From contig JAEWKT010000038.1 of assembly GCA_023393635.1 (NCBI GenBank), positions 1 to 42,603 of the forward strand: a stretch of 42,603 nt of DNA. The letters are read 5' to 3'. The stretch is from Pseudomonadota bacterium. GTDB lineage: Bacteria; Pseudomonadota; Gammaproteobacteria; Pseudomonadales; Moraxellaceae. Of the stretch, positions 25,084-34,260 are shown in pieces; the first letter of the stretch is position 1; each line of letters opens with the position of its first letter. The notes under the pieces were generated by a model, which was given only the letters and a program-made list of their open reading frames with translations, was not told where the DNA came from and ran no database searches. The translations under genes and the position numbers were made by a program.

Positions 25084-26152
25084 TCAAGATTATATGGAGC
25101 GTGCCATCACACTGGCACAGCAAGGTCTTTATAGCACCAAACCAAACCCCAATGTGGGCTGTGTTCTTGTAAAAGATGGGCAAATTATTGGCGAAGGATT
25201 TCATCCCAAAGCAGGGCAGCCGCATGCTGAAGTGTTTGCCCTACAACAAGCTTGCGCACAAGCTAAAGGCTCAACCGCTTATGTGACCTTAGAGCCATGC
25301 GCGCATTTTGGCCGCACGCCGCCATGTGCCAATGCGCTAATTGAAGCAGGTGTGAAGCGCGTGGTGATTGCTGGACTTGATCCCAACCATTTGGTGGCTG
25401 GCAAGGGGCAGGCCATGCTGCATGCGGCAGGCATTGACACCACTGTCGGGGTATTGGAAGCGGAAGCCCGTGCGCTAAATAAAGGCTTTTTGCAGGTGAT
25501 GGCGGGTGGTCGTCCCTATGTGCGCTTAAAAATGGCAGCAAGCCTTGATGGCCGTACTGCCATGGCATCTGGTGAATCCAAATGGATTACAGGTAGCGAG
25601 GCACGTTTAGATGTCCAGCATTGGCGTGCAATGAGTGGTGCTGTGATTACAGGCATTAATACGGTACTGGCGGATGACCCTGCTTTAAATGTACGCCAAT
25701 TACCTGACCATGATGTGCCACAAGCTACTATTGAAAATGTGCTGCAACCCTTGCGTGTGGTGTTAGATCGCAATAGTCGTTTTCCAGCTCAGGCGCAATT
25801 GTTACAACAGCCTGAACACTTACTACTTGTAGGGACGAAGCAAGATATTGCCCCGCATGTAGAGCACTGGCCAACGCTTGATTTGGCAGCACTGCTGGAC
25901 GAGCTTAAAAGCAAAAAACAAATTTATGATGTGTTGATAGAAGCAGGCCCCACGCTTGCGGCTGAGTTTTTAAAGCAAGGTCTGGTGGATGAGCTGATTG
26001 TTTATCTGGCACCCACGTTACTGGGTAGCACAGGCCGTGCCATGTTTAATTTATCCTTAACACAAATGAGCGAGCAATATCGGCTACAATTGCAAGAGCT
26101 TAGCCAAGTGGGACAGGATGTGCGTTTAATTCTGACTCCACAACGCGCTTAA
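25076..26152 (+). CDS. ribD: Bifunctional riboflavin biosynthesis protein RibD
   Basis: RibD deaminates and then reduces the pyrimidine intermediate of riboflavin synthesis. The 358-residue protein has the deaminase zinc motif HAEVFAL at about residue 50 and PCAHFGRTPPC, then the reductase domain with YVRLKMAASLDGRTAMASGESKWITG and LIEAGPTLAAEFLKQGLVDEL. The frame also has a TTG start at 25061, but the ATG at 25076 overlaps the nrdR stop by 8 bases and aligns with the family start, so it is preferred. The other riboflavin gene, ribE, lies 2 kb downstream beyond a methylase and a small exported protein. Confidence 0.95.
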   Translation: MTDQDYMERAITLAQQGLYSTKPNPNVGCVLVKDGQIIGEGFHPKAGQPHAEVFALQQACAQAKGSTAYVTLEPCAHFGRTPPCANALIEAGVKRVVIAGLDPNHLVAGKGQAMLHAAGIDTTVGVLEAEARALNKGFLQVMAGGRPYVRLKMAASLDGRTAMASGESKWITGSEARLDVQHWRAMSGAVITGINTVLADDPALNVRQLPDHDVPQATIENVLQPLRVVLDRNSRFPAQAQLLQQPEHLLLVGTKQDIAPHVEHWPTLDLAALLDELKSKKQIYDVLIEAGPTLAAEFLKQGLVDELIVYLAPTLLGSTGRAMFNLSLTQMSEQYRLQLQELSQVGQDVRLILTPQRA

Positions 26153-26208
26153 TTTTTAACTTTGATTTTGCAGCTTAGCCCACTAAATCCTATCCAAAGC
26201 GTCGAGTG

Positions 26209-27504
26209 ATGAATACTGAAGCCAATGTCTACAATAAGCGTCGCCACGCTGCACGTACCACCGATGATTATTTGTTTCATCAACTGGTGCCTTATTTAGG
26301 CAACAAGCGGCGTTTGCTACATTTAATTTTGGCTGCACTTGAGCAAACAGGAACGCTTGGCCGCGCCAACAGTAAAACCCCACCTATTTTTGCCGACCTG
26401 TTTGCAGGCAGTGGCGTGGTTTCCCGTTTGGCGCGACAAAATGGTTATCGTGTGATTGCCAATGACTGGGAACCCTACAGTCATGCGCTCAATCATGCGC
26501 TGCTGGCATGTGTAGAAGCGCCAGATTTTGCCCAGTTAGGTGGCTATCAGTCGGCAATTGACCAGTTAAATAGCTTGCCAGAGCTTGCAGGCTGGGTGAC
26601 GCGCAACTTAAGCCCGCGTGATGATGATTATTATGACCCCGCACGAGACCGTTTGTTTTTTAAACGCCGTAATGGCATGCGCATTGATGCCATTCGCAAT
26701 CAGATTAGCCAGTGGCAACATCAGGGTTTAATTGACCCGATTGAAATGAGTGCTTTGCTTGCACCCTTATTGTACTCAGCCAGTTTTGTCAGCAATACCA
26801 GTGGCGTGTTTAAAAGCTTTCATCAGGGCTGGGGCGGTAAAACCCAAACTGCATTAGAGCGCATTGATTCATTATTATGGTTAACGCCCAGCCGTTTTTG
26901 CCCTATTGGCCGCGCCAACCAGCTGGCGGCTGAAATGTGGTGTGTGGATGCGCAATATCTGGCCAAGCAAATGTCATCCTTTAAAGTGGATGTGACTTAT
27001 CTGGATCCACCCTATAACCAGCATGCCTATAGTAGTAATTATCATGTGCTCAACGCCTTAACATTGTGGGATCAAATAGATTTACCCACGCCTGATACCC
27101 CAGGCTATAAAAGTGGTATTGATCGTGCCTGGCGCAAAGAACGTCCAAGCCCGTATAACTCGGCCAGATATGCCACCGAAGCCTATCAAGAGCTGGTGGC
27201 CACGTTAAATTCACGCTTTATTTTGACCAGCTACAGCACGGACGGCAATATTAGCCCCAAGGATTTGCTTAAAGCCAATCTGGAACGCGGACGGGTGTCT
27301 TTGTTAACCCAGGATGTGCCGCGTTATCGGGTCAGCAAACAACGCCAATCTGAGCGTGCGCGTACCCTGGAATTTATTGTGATTACTGACACCCAAGCCA
27401 AGTCAGGGCCACCGCTCAATCAGCTACTAGGGCAGTTGTATCATTTTGCCGAACTGGGTGGTGTGGATACTTCAGGGCCAAGTACCCAACTGGGTTTGTG
27501 GTAA
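26209..27504 (+). CDS. Adenine-specific DNA methyltransferase (D12-like)
   Basis: This enzyme should transfer a methyl group from S-adenosylmethionine to adenine N6 in a DNA site. It has the FGG-like SAM motif ADLFAGSGVVSR at about residue 62 and the catalytic motif DPPY in TYLDPPYNQHAYSSNYHVLN at about residue 265; an N-terminal YLGNKRRLL block is typical of the D12 and FokI-like MTases. The length (431 residues) is longer than Dam (~270), with an extra region between the motifs (residues 100-260) that probably holds the target-recognition domain. No restriction endonuclease is next to it. GTG at 26206 and ATG at 26209 are both possible starts; the ribosome binding site is weak. Target sequence unknown. 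Confidence 0.88.
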   Translation: MNTEANVYNKRRHAARTTDDYLFHQLVPYLGNKRRLLHLILAALEQTGTLGRANSKTPPIFADLFAGSGVVSRLARQNGYRVIANDWEPYSHALNHALLACVEAPDFAQLGGYQSAIDQLNSLPELAGWVTRNLSPRDDDYYDPARDRLFFKRRNGMRIDAIRNQISQWQHQGLIDPIEMSALLAPLLYSASFVSNTSGVFKSFHQGWGGKTQTALERIDSLLWLTPSRFCPIGRANQLAAEMWCVDAQYLAKQMSSFKVDVTYLDPPYNQHAYSSNYHVLNALTLWDQIDLPTPDTPGYKSGIDRAWRKERPSPYNSARYATEAYQELVATLNSRFILTSYSTDGNISPKDLLKANLERGRVSLLTQDVPRYRVSKQRQSERARTLEFIVITDTQAKSGPPLNQLLGQLYHFAELGGVDTSGPSTQLGLW

Positions 27505-27743
27505 GAGTTGGGTGGTATGCTGTTTTAGCGTGAAATTATTTAGCGTATAGGCATGACAGGCATTTATGCTGCTATTGCTGAGACACAAATTTTATCCCTA
27601 TGCTTTAGGGTATGTGGCATTTTCTCCTTCCCTAGTTTAAAAATTACAACATAACAAGGCATCAAGCAGGCTTGCAGCAGGCAATTTTTTAGCTAAAGTG
27701 ATGGCTGATTATAAATAAATCTAATTCAATAAGGAAAAATGCC

Positions 27744-28064
27744 ATGCTTAATTTGCTTAAAAAATCAATGTATGCCAGCGTTCTTTTAATGTTGGCCTCA
27801 ATCAGCTTTGCCACCACCTGGACAGCAGGCAGTAGCCATCAAGGAAAAGTAACGGTTCCTATAGAAGGTGGACCTGTCATTAGCTGGCAATGTAATGGGC
27901 AAAGTTGCCAGTTAACTGGCCCTTGGGGCGATGATTTATCCATGGATTCTTGCCAAAGTCTGGTAACGCGCATTGGCAAAATCAGCTATTACAAAAATAG
28001 TGCTGGCAAAGCATGGACAGCCAAATCCAGTGAACTTGCAGAATGCAACCAAGTGGCGCGCTAA
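27744..28064 (+). CDS. Small exported protein, unknown function
   Basis: This 106-residue protein has a clear signal peptide (MLNLLKKSMYASVLLMLASISFA) and a short mature domain with four Cys (C-N-G-Q-S-C, then CQSL and the final ECNQ), suggesting two disulfides in the periplasm. DsbB of this genome could serve such folding. AAGGAA lies eight bases before the ATG. The 240-bp upstream gap contains an inverted repeat CCCTA/TAGGG with loop TGCTT, but no promoter was obvious. No family was recognised; no partner is suggested by the neighbourhood. Confidence 0.72.
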   Translation: MLNLLKKSMYASVLLMLASISFATTWTAGSSHQGKVTVPIEGGPVISWQCNGQSCQLTGPWGDDLSMDSCQSLVTRIGKISYYKNSAGKAWTAKSSELAECNQVAR

Positions 28065-28186
28065 GCAGTTTGGCAGTCATTAAAGGTTAAATTCACCTTT
28101 AAAAAGTAGCCTTGGGGTGATGCTGTGCGTTTGCCAGGTTGATCGGGTATAATTGCTTTTGATTATATATAAAATGATGACGCAAC

Positions 28187-28849
28187 ATGTTCACAGGCAT
28201 TATTGAAGCAGTAGGAAAAGTACAATCGGTCAGCCCAACAGGTGGCGATGTACGGCTGGTGATTGATGCAACAGGCCTGGACATGGGCGACGTCAAGCTG
28301 GGCGATTCTATTGCCACCAGTGGCGTGTGTTTAACGGTGGTTGATTTTGGTGCAGCATGGTATGCCGCTGATGTGTCTCTGGAAACGATGAGCCGTACCA
28401 CGCTGAATACATGGAAAACAGGCACGTTAGTAAATTTGGAAAAAGCCTTATTGCCCACCACACGCTTAGGTGGCCATTTGGTCAGTGGCCATGTTGATGG
28501 TTTGGGGGAAGTGGTCTTGGCACGTCAAGATGCCCGCTCGCTGTATTTTGAGGTGAAAGCACCTAATGCGCTGGCCAAATATATGGCTGAAAAAGGTTCA
28601 GTCACCGTGGATGGTATTAGCTTAACCATTAATCATTTAAATGGGGCGTTAATGAGTTTAAACCTTGTACCGCATACGGCAGCGCAAACCACTATTCATC
28701 ACTGGCAAGTGGGTAGCATGGTTAATCTGGAAATTGATGTGCTGGCGCGTTATCTGGAGCGTTTGCTACTGGGCGATAAAGCCGCACAAGCCACCGCCAA
28801 AAGTACCATTGATATGAGTTTTTTGGCTGAGAATGGTTTTTTAAAATAA
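28187..28849 (+). CDS. ribE: Riboflavin synthase, alpha chain
   Basis: This enzyme dismutates two 6,7-dimethyl-8-ribityllumazine molecules to riboflavin. The 220-residue protein has the N-terminal signature MFTGIIE and two lumazine-binding repeats: GDSIATSGVCLTVVDFG with LGGHLVSGHVDG in the first and GSVTVDGISLTINHL in the second. The trimer axis C-terminal helix is short and Ala/Lys-rich. It stands alone; an AT-rich TATATA stretch about 25 bp upstream could be its promoter. I saw no FMN riboswitch upstream. Confidence 0.95.
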   Translation: MFTGIIEAVGKVQSVSPTGGDVRLVIDATGLDMGDVKLGDSIATSGVCLTVVDFGAAWYAADVSLETMSRTTLNTWKTGTLVNLEKALLPTTRLGGHLVSGHVDGLGEVVLARQDARSLYFEVKAPNALAKYMAEKGSVTVDGISLTINHLNGALMSLNLVPHTAAQTTIHHWQVGSMVNLEIDVLARYLERLLLGDKAAQATAKSTIDMSFLAENGFLK

Positions 28850-28954
28850 TGAATTTTTTGCTATAAATTGCCTGAAATCATTGGCATGTAAAAACGATTT
28901 TTATAGCCAGTTATTCATAACAGAATAAATGATTTCAACAAGCTCTCATGACAT

Positions 28955-28995
28955 AAAAAAATCAGAGCTTAGAGTAAATGCCCAGGCTCTGATTT
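28955..28995 (-). terminator. Terminator of the pepA-holC-coiled-coil operon
   Basis: Perfect 10-bp arms AAATCAGAGC / GCTCTGATTT (28959-28968, 28986-28995) enclose a 17-base loop and are followed on the minus strand by T bases (28955-28960). It lies 30 bp after the coiled-coil gene stop. Confidence 0.82.
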
Positions 28996-29025
28996 AAGTC
29001 GTTTTTTAAAACCAGCGTATAAGGT

Positions 29026-29799
29026 TTATGACTCAAGCGCAGCTTGTGCTTGGCTTAATGCTTGCTCAATTTCAATCTTGGCTTGTTGCTTTAAACGCTC
29101 GCTCAATTGCAGCAAGGTGTCTTCAATATAAATTTCTGCTTCTAACCATAAACTGTCTTTTAATTGCTGGATAGCATCAACACGTTGCTGTGCAAGGGCT
29201 TCTTGCTGTTTTACTTGTTTTGCAAGCTGTTCGGCCTGTTGTTTTTCTTGTTGCTCGGCTTGTTCGCGGGCTAACTGCTCTTGTGCCAATTGTGCGGCTT
29301 GTTGTTCAGCCAGTCGTTGTTGTTCTAAGGCGAGTTGTTCTGCTTCAAGCTGGCGTAATGTTTCTTGCTCTGCCAGACGCTGCGCTTCTAGAGCTTGCTG
29401 TTCTTTTTCCAGTTGTTCTTGTCGTTGCTGTTCTGCTTCACGCTCAGCCTGCTCGCGTGCCAATCGTGCCGCTTCGCGTTGTTCTGCTTCGGCCTGTTCA
29501 CGAGCGAGTTGTTCCAGATGCAAACGTTCTTTTTCTTTGGCTTCAGCCTGCTCACGCGCTAACTGTTCAGCACGCTTGCGATCCAGCTCAGCCAGTCGGT
29601 ATTGTTCTTCAAAAGCCGCTTTAACCAGTGCTTGGTGTTGTTGATCACGTTTGGCATCTTCAATTTTCCAGTGCTCAAAACTGGTTTGTTGTTCCAATAA
29701 CTGACAGATGCTGTTGAGTTCGCTAAATACTTGCTGACGTAATGCCTCGGGAGCCGCCAGCCAACGCGTTTGAAAATCCCGGCCTACATTTAAGCTCAT
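29026..29799 (-). CDS. Coiled-coil protein rich in Gln, Glu and Ala
   Basis: This 257-residue protein has a short globular N-terminus (MSLNVGRDFQTRWLAAPEALRQQVF) and then an uninterrupted coiled coil of about 170 residues in repeats related to LAREQAEAE and LEAQRLAEQE, followed by an amphipathic C-terminal helix (LWLEAEIYIEDTLLQLSERLKQQAKIEIEQALSQAQAALES). No signal peptide or membrane segment. Such rods often act as scaffolds or tethers. The gene is the last of a minus-strand operon with pepA and holC and ends at a good terminator. No family name was recognised, and the low complexity makes homology claims unsafe. Confidence 0.72.
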   Translation of the reverse strand: MSLNVGRDFQTRWLAAPEALRQQVFSELNSICQLLEQQTSFEHWKIEDAKRDQQHQALVKAAFEEQYRLAELDRKRAEQLAREQAEAKEKERLHLEQLAREQAEAEQREAARLAREQAEREAEQQRQEQLEKEQQALEAQRLAEQETLRQLEAEQLALEQQRLAEQQAAQLAQEQLAREQAEQQEKQQAEQLAKQVKQQEALAQQRVDAIQQLKDSLWLEAEIYIEDTLLQLSERLKQQAKIEIEQALSQAQAALES

Positions 29800-29894
29800 G
29801 ATGCTTCCCTGATTACTGGTATTTTATAGGTTGCTGATCCACAGGATCGGCTAGATAAAATCGTTTGCCCATTTAAATAATTTGCTTGCCTAAA

Positions 29895-30329
29895 TTACAC
29901 TTGATGCGTAATCGGTTCAATGCCCTGTTCGCGATAAGCTTTAAAACGAAGACGTCCTGCCTCGCGCGCTGTTGGCATATTTTCAATAATTTCAATGACA
30001 CGGCTAAAACGCTGCGCTTGTACCGCATGTTGCCCCATGTTAAGGCACAGTCCCTGAAACTGCTCAGGAATATGCAAGCTTAAACAAATCGGGCTTTTGC
30101 TATTCTCAAGATCATGGGACACAAAGTCATTGGGCAAAAAATCATGCGGTACAAAGCTACTGGCATCAAATTGCCATAGTAAATTGTCAAAGTGTTCTAG
30201 TGCGGCTTGTTGTTCAAACTTGACCAGTACAGGCAATTGTCCCGTGCTTAGACTTTTGCGACAAATACGGCAGGCCAGTTCAGCCTGCGATATCTGCGTT
30301 TGAATCACATAAAAACTAACATCAGCCAT
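29895..30329 (-). CDS. holC: DNA polymerase III chi subunit
   Basis: HolC is the chi subunit of the DNA polymerase III clamp loader and binds single-strand-binding protein at the replication fork. The 144-residue protein shows the family blocks FYVIQTQISQAELACRICRKSLSTGQLPVLVKF, LDNLLWQFDASSFVPHDFL (the L-W-x-F-D-x-x-x-F-[IV]-P-H motif is diagnostic) and the C-terminal SRVIEIIENMPTAREAGRLRFKAYREQG. The stop lies 96 bp upstream of the coiled-coil gene, and pepA ends 27 bp upstream, so the three form one minus-strand operon; pepA-holC is the standard order in Gammaproteobacteria. Confidence 0.93.
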   Translation of the reverse strand: MADVSFYVIQTQISQAELACRICRKSLSTGQLPVLVKFEQQAALEHFDNLLWQFDASSFVPHDFLPNDFVSHDLENSKSPICLSLHIPEQFQGLCLNMGQHAVQAQRFSRVIEIIENMPTAREAGRLRFKAYREQGIEPITHQV

Positions 30330-30356
30330 GACTATTTGCCAGACACTTTGAGTACC

Positions 30357-31817
30357 TTAAGCCTGTGCGCGATTGCGTAAGAATTGCATCAAGAGTGGTA
30401 CAGGACGGCCTGTTGCACCTTTATTGGCACCCGATGTCCATGCTACACCAGCAATGTCCAAATGCGCCCAGCGATAATCGCGGGTAAAACGCTGCAAGAA
30501 ACAGGCTGCGGTAATTGCACCACCATACGGGCCGCCAATATTGCCTATATCAGCAATGGGTGAGTCGAGCAGTTCCTGATAGTCATCAATGACAGGCATG
30601 CGCCATACCCGATCATGCGATAACTGGCTAGCTTGTAACAGTTCATTGGCCAGTTCATCATCTGGGCTAAACAGTCCAGCCAGCACTTTGCCCAAAGCCA
30701 CCACACATGCGCCAGTTAAGGTAGCAATATCAATAACAGTGTCTGGCTCAAAGCGTTGAATATAGGTAAGGGCATCACACAGTACCAAACGACCTTCCGC
30801 ATCAGTATTTAAAATTTCAACCGTTTGGCCGCTTAATGTAGTCACAATATCACCTGGGCGTGTGGCACGACCAGACGGCATGTTTTCAGCACAAACCAGT
30901 GTACCCACAACATTGAGTGGTAATTTAGCTTCACATAAGGCTTGCATGGTACCCAGTACTGACGCGGCACCGCACATGTCAAATTTCATTTCATCCATAC
31001 CAGAGGCAGGCTTAATAGAAATACCGCCTGTATCAAAGGTAATGCCTTTACCCACCAATACCACTGGTTTGGATTGATCTTGCTTGCCTGTGTATTCCAG
31101 AATTACCAAACGGGCTTCACGCTCAGAACCACGGCTGACTGCCAGTAAGGAATGCATGCCCAAGTCTTGCATGGCCGCTTCATCTAATACGGTTACCTTG
31201 AGCAGGTCAGGATATTGCTGTGCCAGTTGCTGTGCTTGTTCGGCCATATATTCAGGATGGCACACATTGGCAGGCTGATTGCCCACATCTTTGGCCAGAG
31301 TTTGGCCCTGATATACCGCTTGCAAATAGTTAATACGGCTGGTTAATTCATCGGCACGGGTACTGTGTAAGGTGATTGACTCTAAAATAGTTTCAGATTT
31401 TTTAGTTTTATAATGGTCAAAACGGTAGGCGGCATTATGTAAAGCCAATACAAAAGGTTCAATATTGTGGTCATTTAAGGCATCAAGTGACACGACTGCA
31501 CTATTTGTGCGGGTAGATAATGCTTTATAAATGGTGTTGGCCAGTGTTTGGCTTTGATTGGAGGTGAGTTTATCTAGCTCGCCCGCACCAACCAGCAATA
31601 CCTGATTAAAGTCGGCATGATCAAGGTGATAAATTGCTAAAGTATCACCCAGTTTGGCTTTAAATTGCGCACGGTTAATTTGCGTGTTCAGTTGCTCTTG
31701 GATATGTGCTGGCAGTTGATCGTGTGCCTGAACCAGTGCATTTTGGTCTAAAATCAATACCAGGACATCATTGCTATGTTGGCTGGTTAAAAGTTTGTTT
31801 TGTAGATTCAGTTTCAT
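30357..31817 (-). CDS. pepA: Leucyl aminopeptidase (cytosol aminopeptidase)
   Basis: PepA is a hexameric dizinc exopeptidase of the M17 family that removes N-terminal residues and, in E. coli, also binds DNA in Xer recombination. The 486-residue protein has the metal ligands in KGITFDTGGISIKP and DEMKFDMCGAASVLGTM, and the signature NTDAEGRLVLCDAL at about residue 338, then IDIATLTGACVVALG. It leads a minus-strand operon with holC and the coiled-coil gene and is divergent from lptF. AAGG precedes its ATG by about seven bases. Confidence 0.96.
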   Translation of the reverse strand: MKLNLQNKLLTSQHSNDVLVLILDQNALVQAHDQLPAHIQEQLNTQINRAQFKAKLGDTLAIYHLDHADFNQVLLVGAGELDKLTSNQSQTLANTIYKALSTRTNSAVVSLDALNDHNIEPFVLALHNAAYRFDHYKTKKSETILESITLHSTRADELTSRINYLQAVYQGQTLAKDVGNQPANVCHPEYMAEQAQQLAQQYPDLLKVTVLDEAAMQDLGMHSLLAVSRGSEREARLVILEYTGKQDQSKPVVLVGKGITFDTGGISIKPASGMDEMKFDMCGAASVLGTMQALCEAKLPLNVVGTLVCAENMPSGRATRPGDIVTTLSGQTVEILNTDAEGRLVLCDALTYIQRFEPDTVIDIATLTGACVVALGKVLAGLFSPDDELANELLQASQLSHDRVWRMPVIDDYQELLDSPIADIGNIGGPYGGAITAACFLQRFTRDYRWAHLDIAGVAWTSGANKGATGRPVPLLMQFLRNRAQA

Positions 31818-31988
31818 GTAACAACCTTATATCATTGTGACGAGGCAGTATTCCATTAAAGCATTGTCCTGCTAGACTTGAATAGTCCATTTTAGTATGC
31901 CGCTTGCTATTTTTAATGGATAAACGCCCCAACTTGCATGATTTATGCTTGTGCCAAAATTTGTTTGACTATTTGTGGATGCCAGCTT

Positions 31989-33092
31989 TTGATTATACGT
32001 CGTTATTTAGTGCGCCAGGTACTTGCCACCAGTGCGGTGGTGGTGGGCTTACTGACCCTGATTATGTTGGGTGGCCGCTTAATTAAATATTTTGGCGTGG
32101 CAGCACAAGGGCGTCTTGATGTCAGCGTCCTCTTTACCATTATTGCCTATCGCTTGCCAGAATTTTTAACCCTCATTTTACCTTTAGGGTTTTTTGTGGG
32201 ATTAATGCTGGTGTTTGGCAGGTTGTATGTCGATAACGAAATGGCAGTACTCAATAGTAGTGGCATTAGCCGTGATCGACTGGGAATACTATTGATTCCC
32301 ATGACAGTGGTGCTAATTATTGTTGAGGCATTGCTGGTAATTCAATTGGCACCGTGGGGTAATCGTAAATTTGATCAGGTGACCGCAACCCAAGCCATCC
32401 GTAGCGGCTTTGATTTGGTCAGGCCGCGCGAATTTGTTAGTAGTGGGCTGTATACTATTTATGCAGGCTCGCTATCGGAAGATCGGCGCGATTTGCAGGA
32501 TATTTTCTTTCATCAGCGTGCCAAGCAAGCCAATAAACCTGATACCTTAATATTGGCGCAGCGTGCAACACGGGTGGTTGATCCTCAAAATACTGCCAGT
32601 GTGGTGGATCTGGTCAATGGCCGTCGTTATGAATTTTTCCCTGGCAAGCCAGGCTATACCCACGCTGAGTTTGCCACTTATCGCTTGCGCATTGAACATG
32701 ATACCGACACCGACTTGGGCGCGCAGCGTGTTGAAGCCATGAGTATGGCGGCATTGCAAAAACGCCTTGATGAGCCTGTGATTAAAAGTGAATGGGGCTG
32801 GCGCTTAAGCGCACCGTGGGTGATGGCCTTGGCATTAATTCTGGCTTTACCATTGTCACAAGTGAATCCACGGCAAGGGCGTTATTATCGGCTGTTTCCT
32901 GCCATTATGATTTTTGCCAGCTTGATTGTGGTGCTGATGGCGGTAAAAACGCGCATTACCAAAGACAAACTTGGCTTATGGGGTTATCCATTGGTATTGG
33001 TAATTTATTTGATTATTGGCTTGGCATTGTCACGTCGTCAACGGTTATCGCCTCAAGCGGCCAAGCGTATTAAAGAGGCGGCCCAGCAATGA
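31989..33092 (+). CDS. lptF: LPS export permease LptF
   Basis: LptF, with LptG and LptB, extracts lipopolysaccharide from the inner membrane for transport to the outer membrane. The chosen start is TTG at 31989 (MIIRRYLVRQVL), with GTGGA nine bases upstream; the open frame continues to 31938, but LptF of relatives starts M-I-I-R-R-Y. The 367-residue product has three N-terminal and three C-terminal membrane helices flanking a periplasmic jellyroll (about residues 120-280), with MLGGRLIKYFGVAAQG and SGISRDRLG as family blocks. It overlaps lptG by ATGA (33089-33092), so the two are translationally coupled, and is divergent from pepA as in many Gammaproteobacteria. Confidence 0.94.
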   Translation: MIIRRYLVRQVLATSAVVVGLLTLIMLGGRLIKYFGVAAQGRLDVSVLFTIIAYRLPEFLTLILPLGFFVGLMLVFGRLYVDNEMAVLNSSGISRDRLGILLIPMTVVLIIVEALLVIQLAPWGNRKFDQVTATQAIRSGFDLVRPREFVSSGLYTIYAGSLSEDRRDLQDIFFHQRAKQANKPDTLILAQRATRVVDPQNTASVVDLVNGRRYEFFPGKPGYTHAEFATYRLRIEHDTDTDLGAQRVEAMSMAALQKRLDEPVIKSEWGWRLSAPWVMALALILALPLSQVNPRQGRYYRLFPAIMIFASLIVVLMAVKTRITKDKLGLWGYPLVLVIYLIIGLALSRRQRLSPQAAKRIKEAAQQ

Positions 33093-34162
33093 GTTCCAAT
33101 CGCCTGTTATCCCGCCATGTGATGAAAACGGCTGGCCTTGCCATGTTAGGGGCGGCATTATTACTGCTATTGCTACAGGTGTTGTTTGCTTATATTGCCG
33201 AGCTAGGTGAGCTAAAAGCAGGCTATAGTGCGTTTAATGCTTTAGTATTTATCATGTGGCAAGCGCCCAAATTTTTATATGAAATTTTGCCTATTGCTGG
33301 GTTAATGGGTGCGGTGATTGGCCTAGGCTCGCTAGCGTCCAACAGTGAAATTATTATCATGCGTTCGGTCGGCATGAGCCTGTGGCGCATTGTGGGCTGG
33401 GTATTACGCCCAGCATTGTTGTTGATTGTGGCTTCATTTGTTCTAAGCCAGTGGGTGATGCCGTATACCAATGATCAAGCCAAATTAATTCAAAAACAAG
33501 TTGGCAAATCAAAGAAAATTGGTGAGGTATACGGCTATTGGACGCGTGAGAATAATCGCTATATTTATGTCGATTATGCCAACTCTCTAGGCGAGTTAAA
33601 GCAGGTTGATGTGATTGACCTGAATGATAAATACCGTATTACCCAAATCACCAGTGCCAAAACAGGCGAATATGCTGCCAATAAACAATGGTTGCTCAAA
33701 GACGTGCAGCAAAGTCAAATCCAACCTGATGGCAGTGCCAAAGCCATACAGCATGCTGATTTAAGTATGGACTTGGCCCTACAGCCGCGTTTTGTGCAAA
33801 TTGTCACCGTGGCACCTGAAGATTTAGCACCCACCCAGTTAGTCAAATACATGCAGTATTTGTCGCAAACCTCGCAACTGCCCAAGCCTTATGTATTGGC
33901 ATTTTGGCAAAAGCTGGCCTCACCATTGGCGTTAATATCTCTGGTAGTCATTGCCTGCTCGTTTATTTTTGGCCCACTTCGACAACAGTCGATGGGTTTT
34001 CGTTTGGTGATTGCTTTATTTATTGGCCTGGGTTTCCGTTACTTACAAGACTTTTTAAGTTATGCCAGTTTGGTGTATTCACCGTCCCCAGCATGGTTTG
34101 TACTTTTGCCCATTATTATTTGTTTTGGTATTGGTGCCTATTTGCTTAACCGTGCCAAATAA
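33089..34162 (+). CDS. lptG: LPS export permease LptG
   Basis: LptG is the second half of the LptB2FG inner-membrane transporter. The 357-residue protein mirrors LptF: membrane helices at the N-terminus (MLGAALLLLLLQVLFAYIAELG, then YEILPIAGLMGAVIGLG), the motif SNSEIIIMRSVGMSLWRI that contacts the ATPase, a periplasmic jellyroll (GEVYGYWTRENNRYIYVDYA), and three C-terminal helices. The start ATG overlaps the lptF stop by four bases. A 98-bp gap follows before the alpha/beta hydrolase, without an obvious terminator. Confidence 0.95.
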   Translation: MSSNRLLSRHVMKTAGLAMLGAALLLLLLQVLFAYIAELGELKAGYSAFNALVFIMWQAPKFLYEILPIAGLMGAVIGLGSLASNSEIIIMRSVGMSLWRIVGWVLRPALLLIVASFVLSQWVMPYTNDQAKLIQKQVGKSKKIGEVYGYWTRENNRYIYVDYANSLGELKQVDVIDLNDKYRITQITSAKTGEYAANKQWLLKDVQQSQIQPDGSAKAIQHADLSMDLALQPRFVQIVTVAPEDLAPTQLVKYMQYLSQTSQLPKPYVLAFWQKLASPLALISLVVIACSFIFGPLRQQSMGFRLVIALFIGLGFRYLQDFLSYASLVYSPSPAWFVLLPIIICFGIGAYLLNRAK

Positions 34163-34260
34163 AGTGGTTTAAGCAAACTTTACTGAAGCCCTTAATAATC
34201 AGGGGCGTTAGTGATGAAGAAGCGAGTTATTAATGAAGCCAGTGATCAAGGAAAATAAAC

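Noticed and set aside
28065..28186. Possible FMN riboswitch before ribE
   Set aside because: The gap is only 122 bp and shows none of the conserved RFN element segments; ribE seems to lack one here.
29190..29624. Open frame of 144 codons on the plus strand opposite the coiled-coil gene
   Set aside because: It is Val/Leu-rich with no start context and mirrors the repetitive minus-strand sequence, so it is an antisense shadow.
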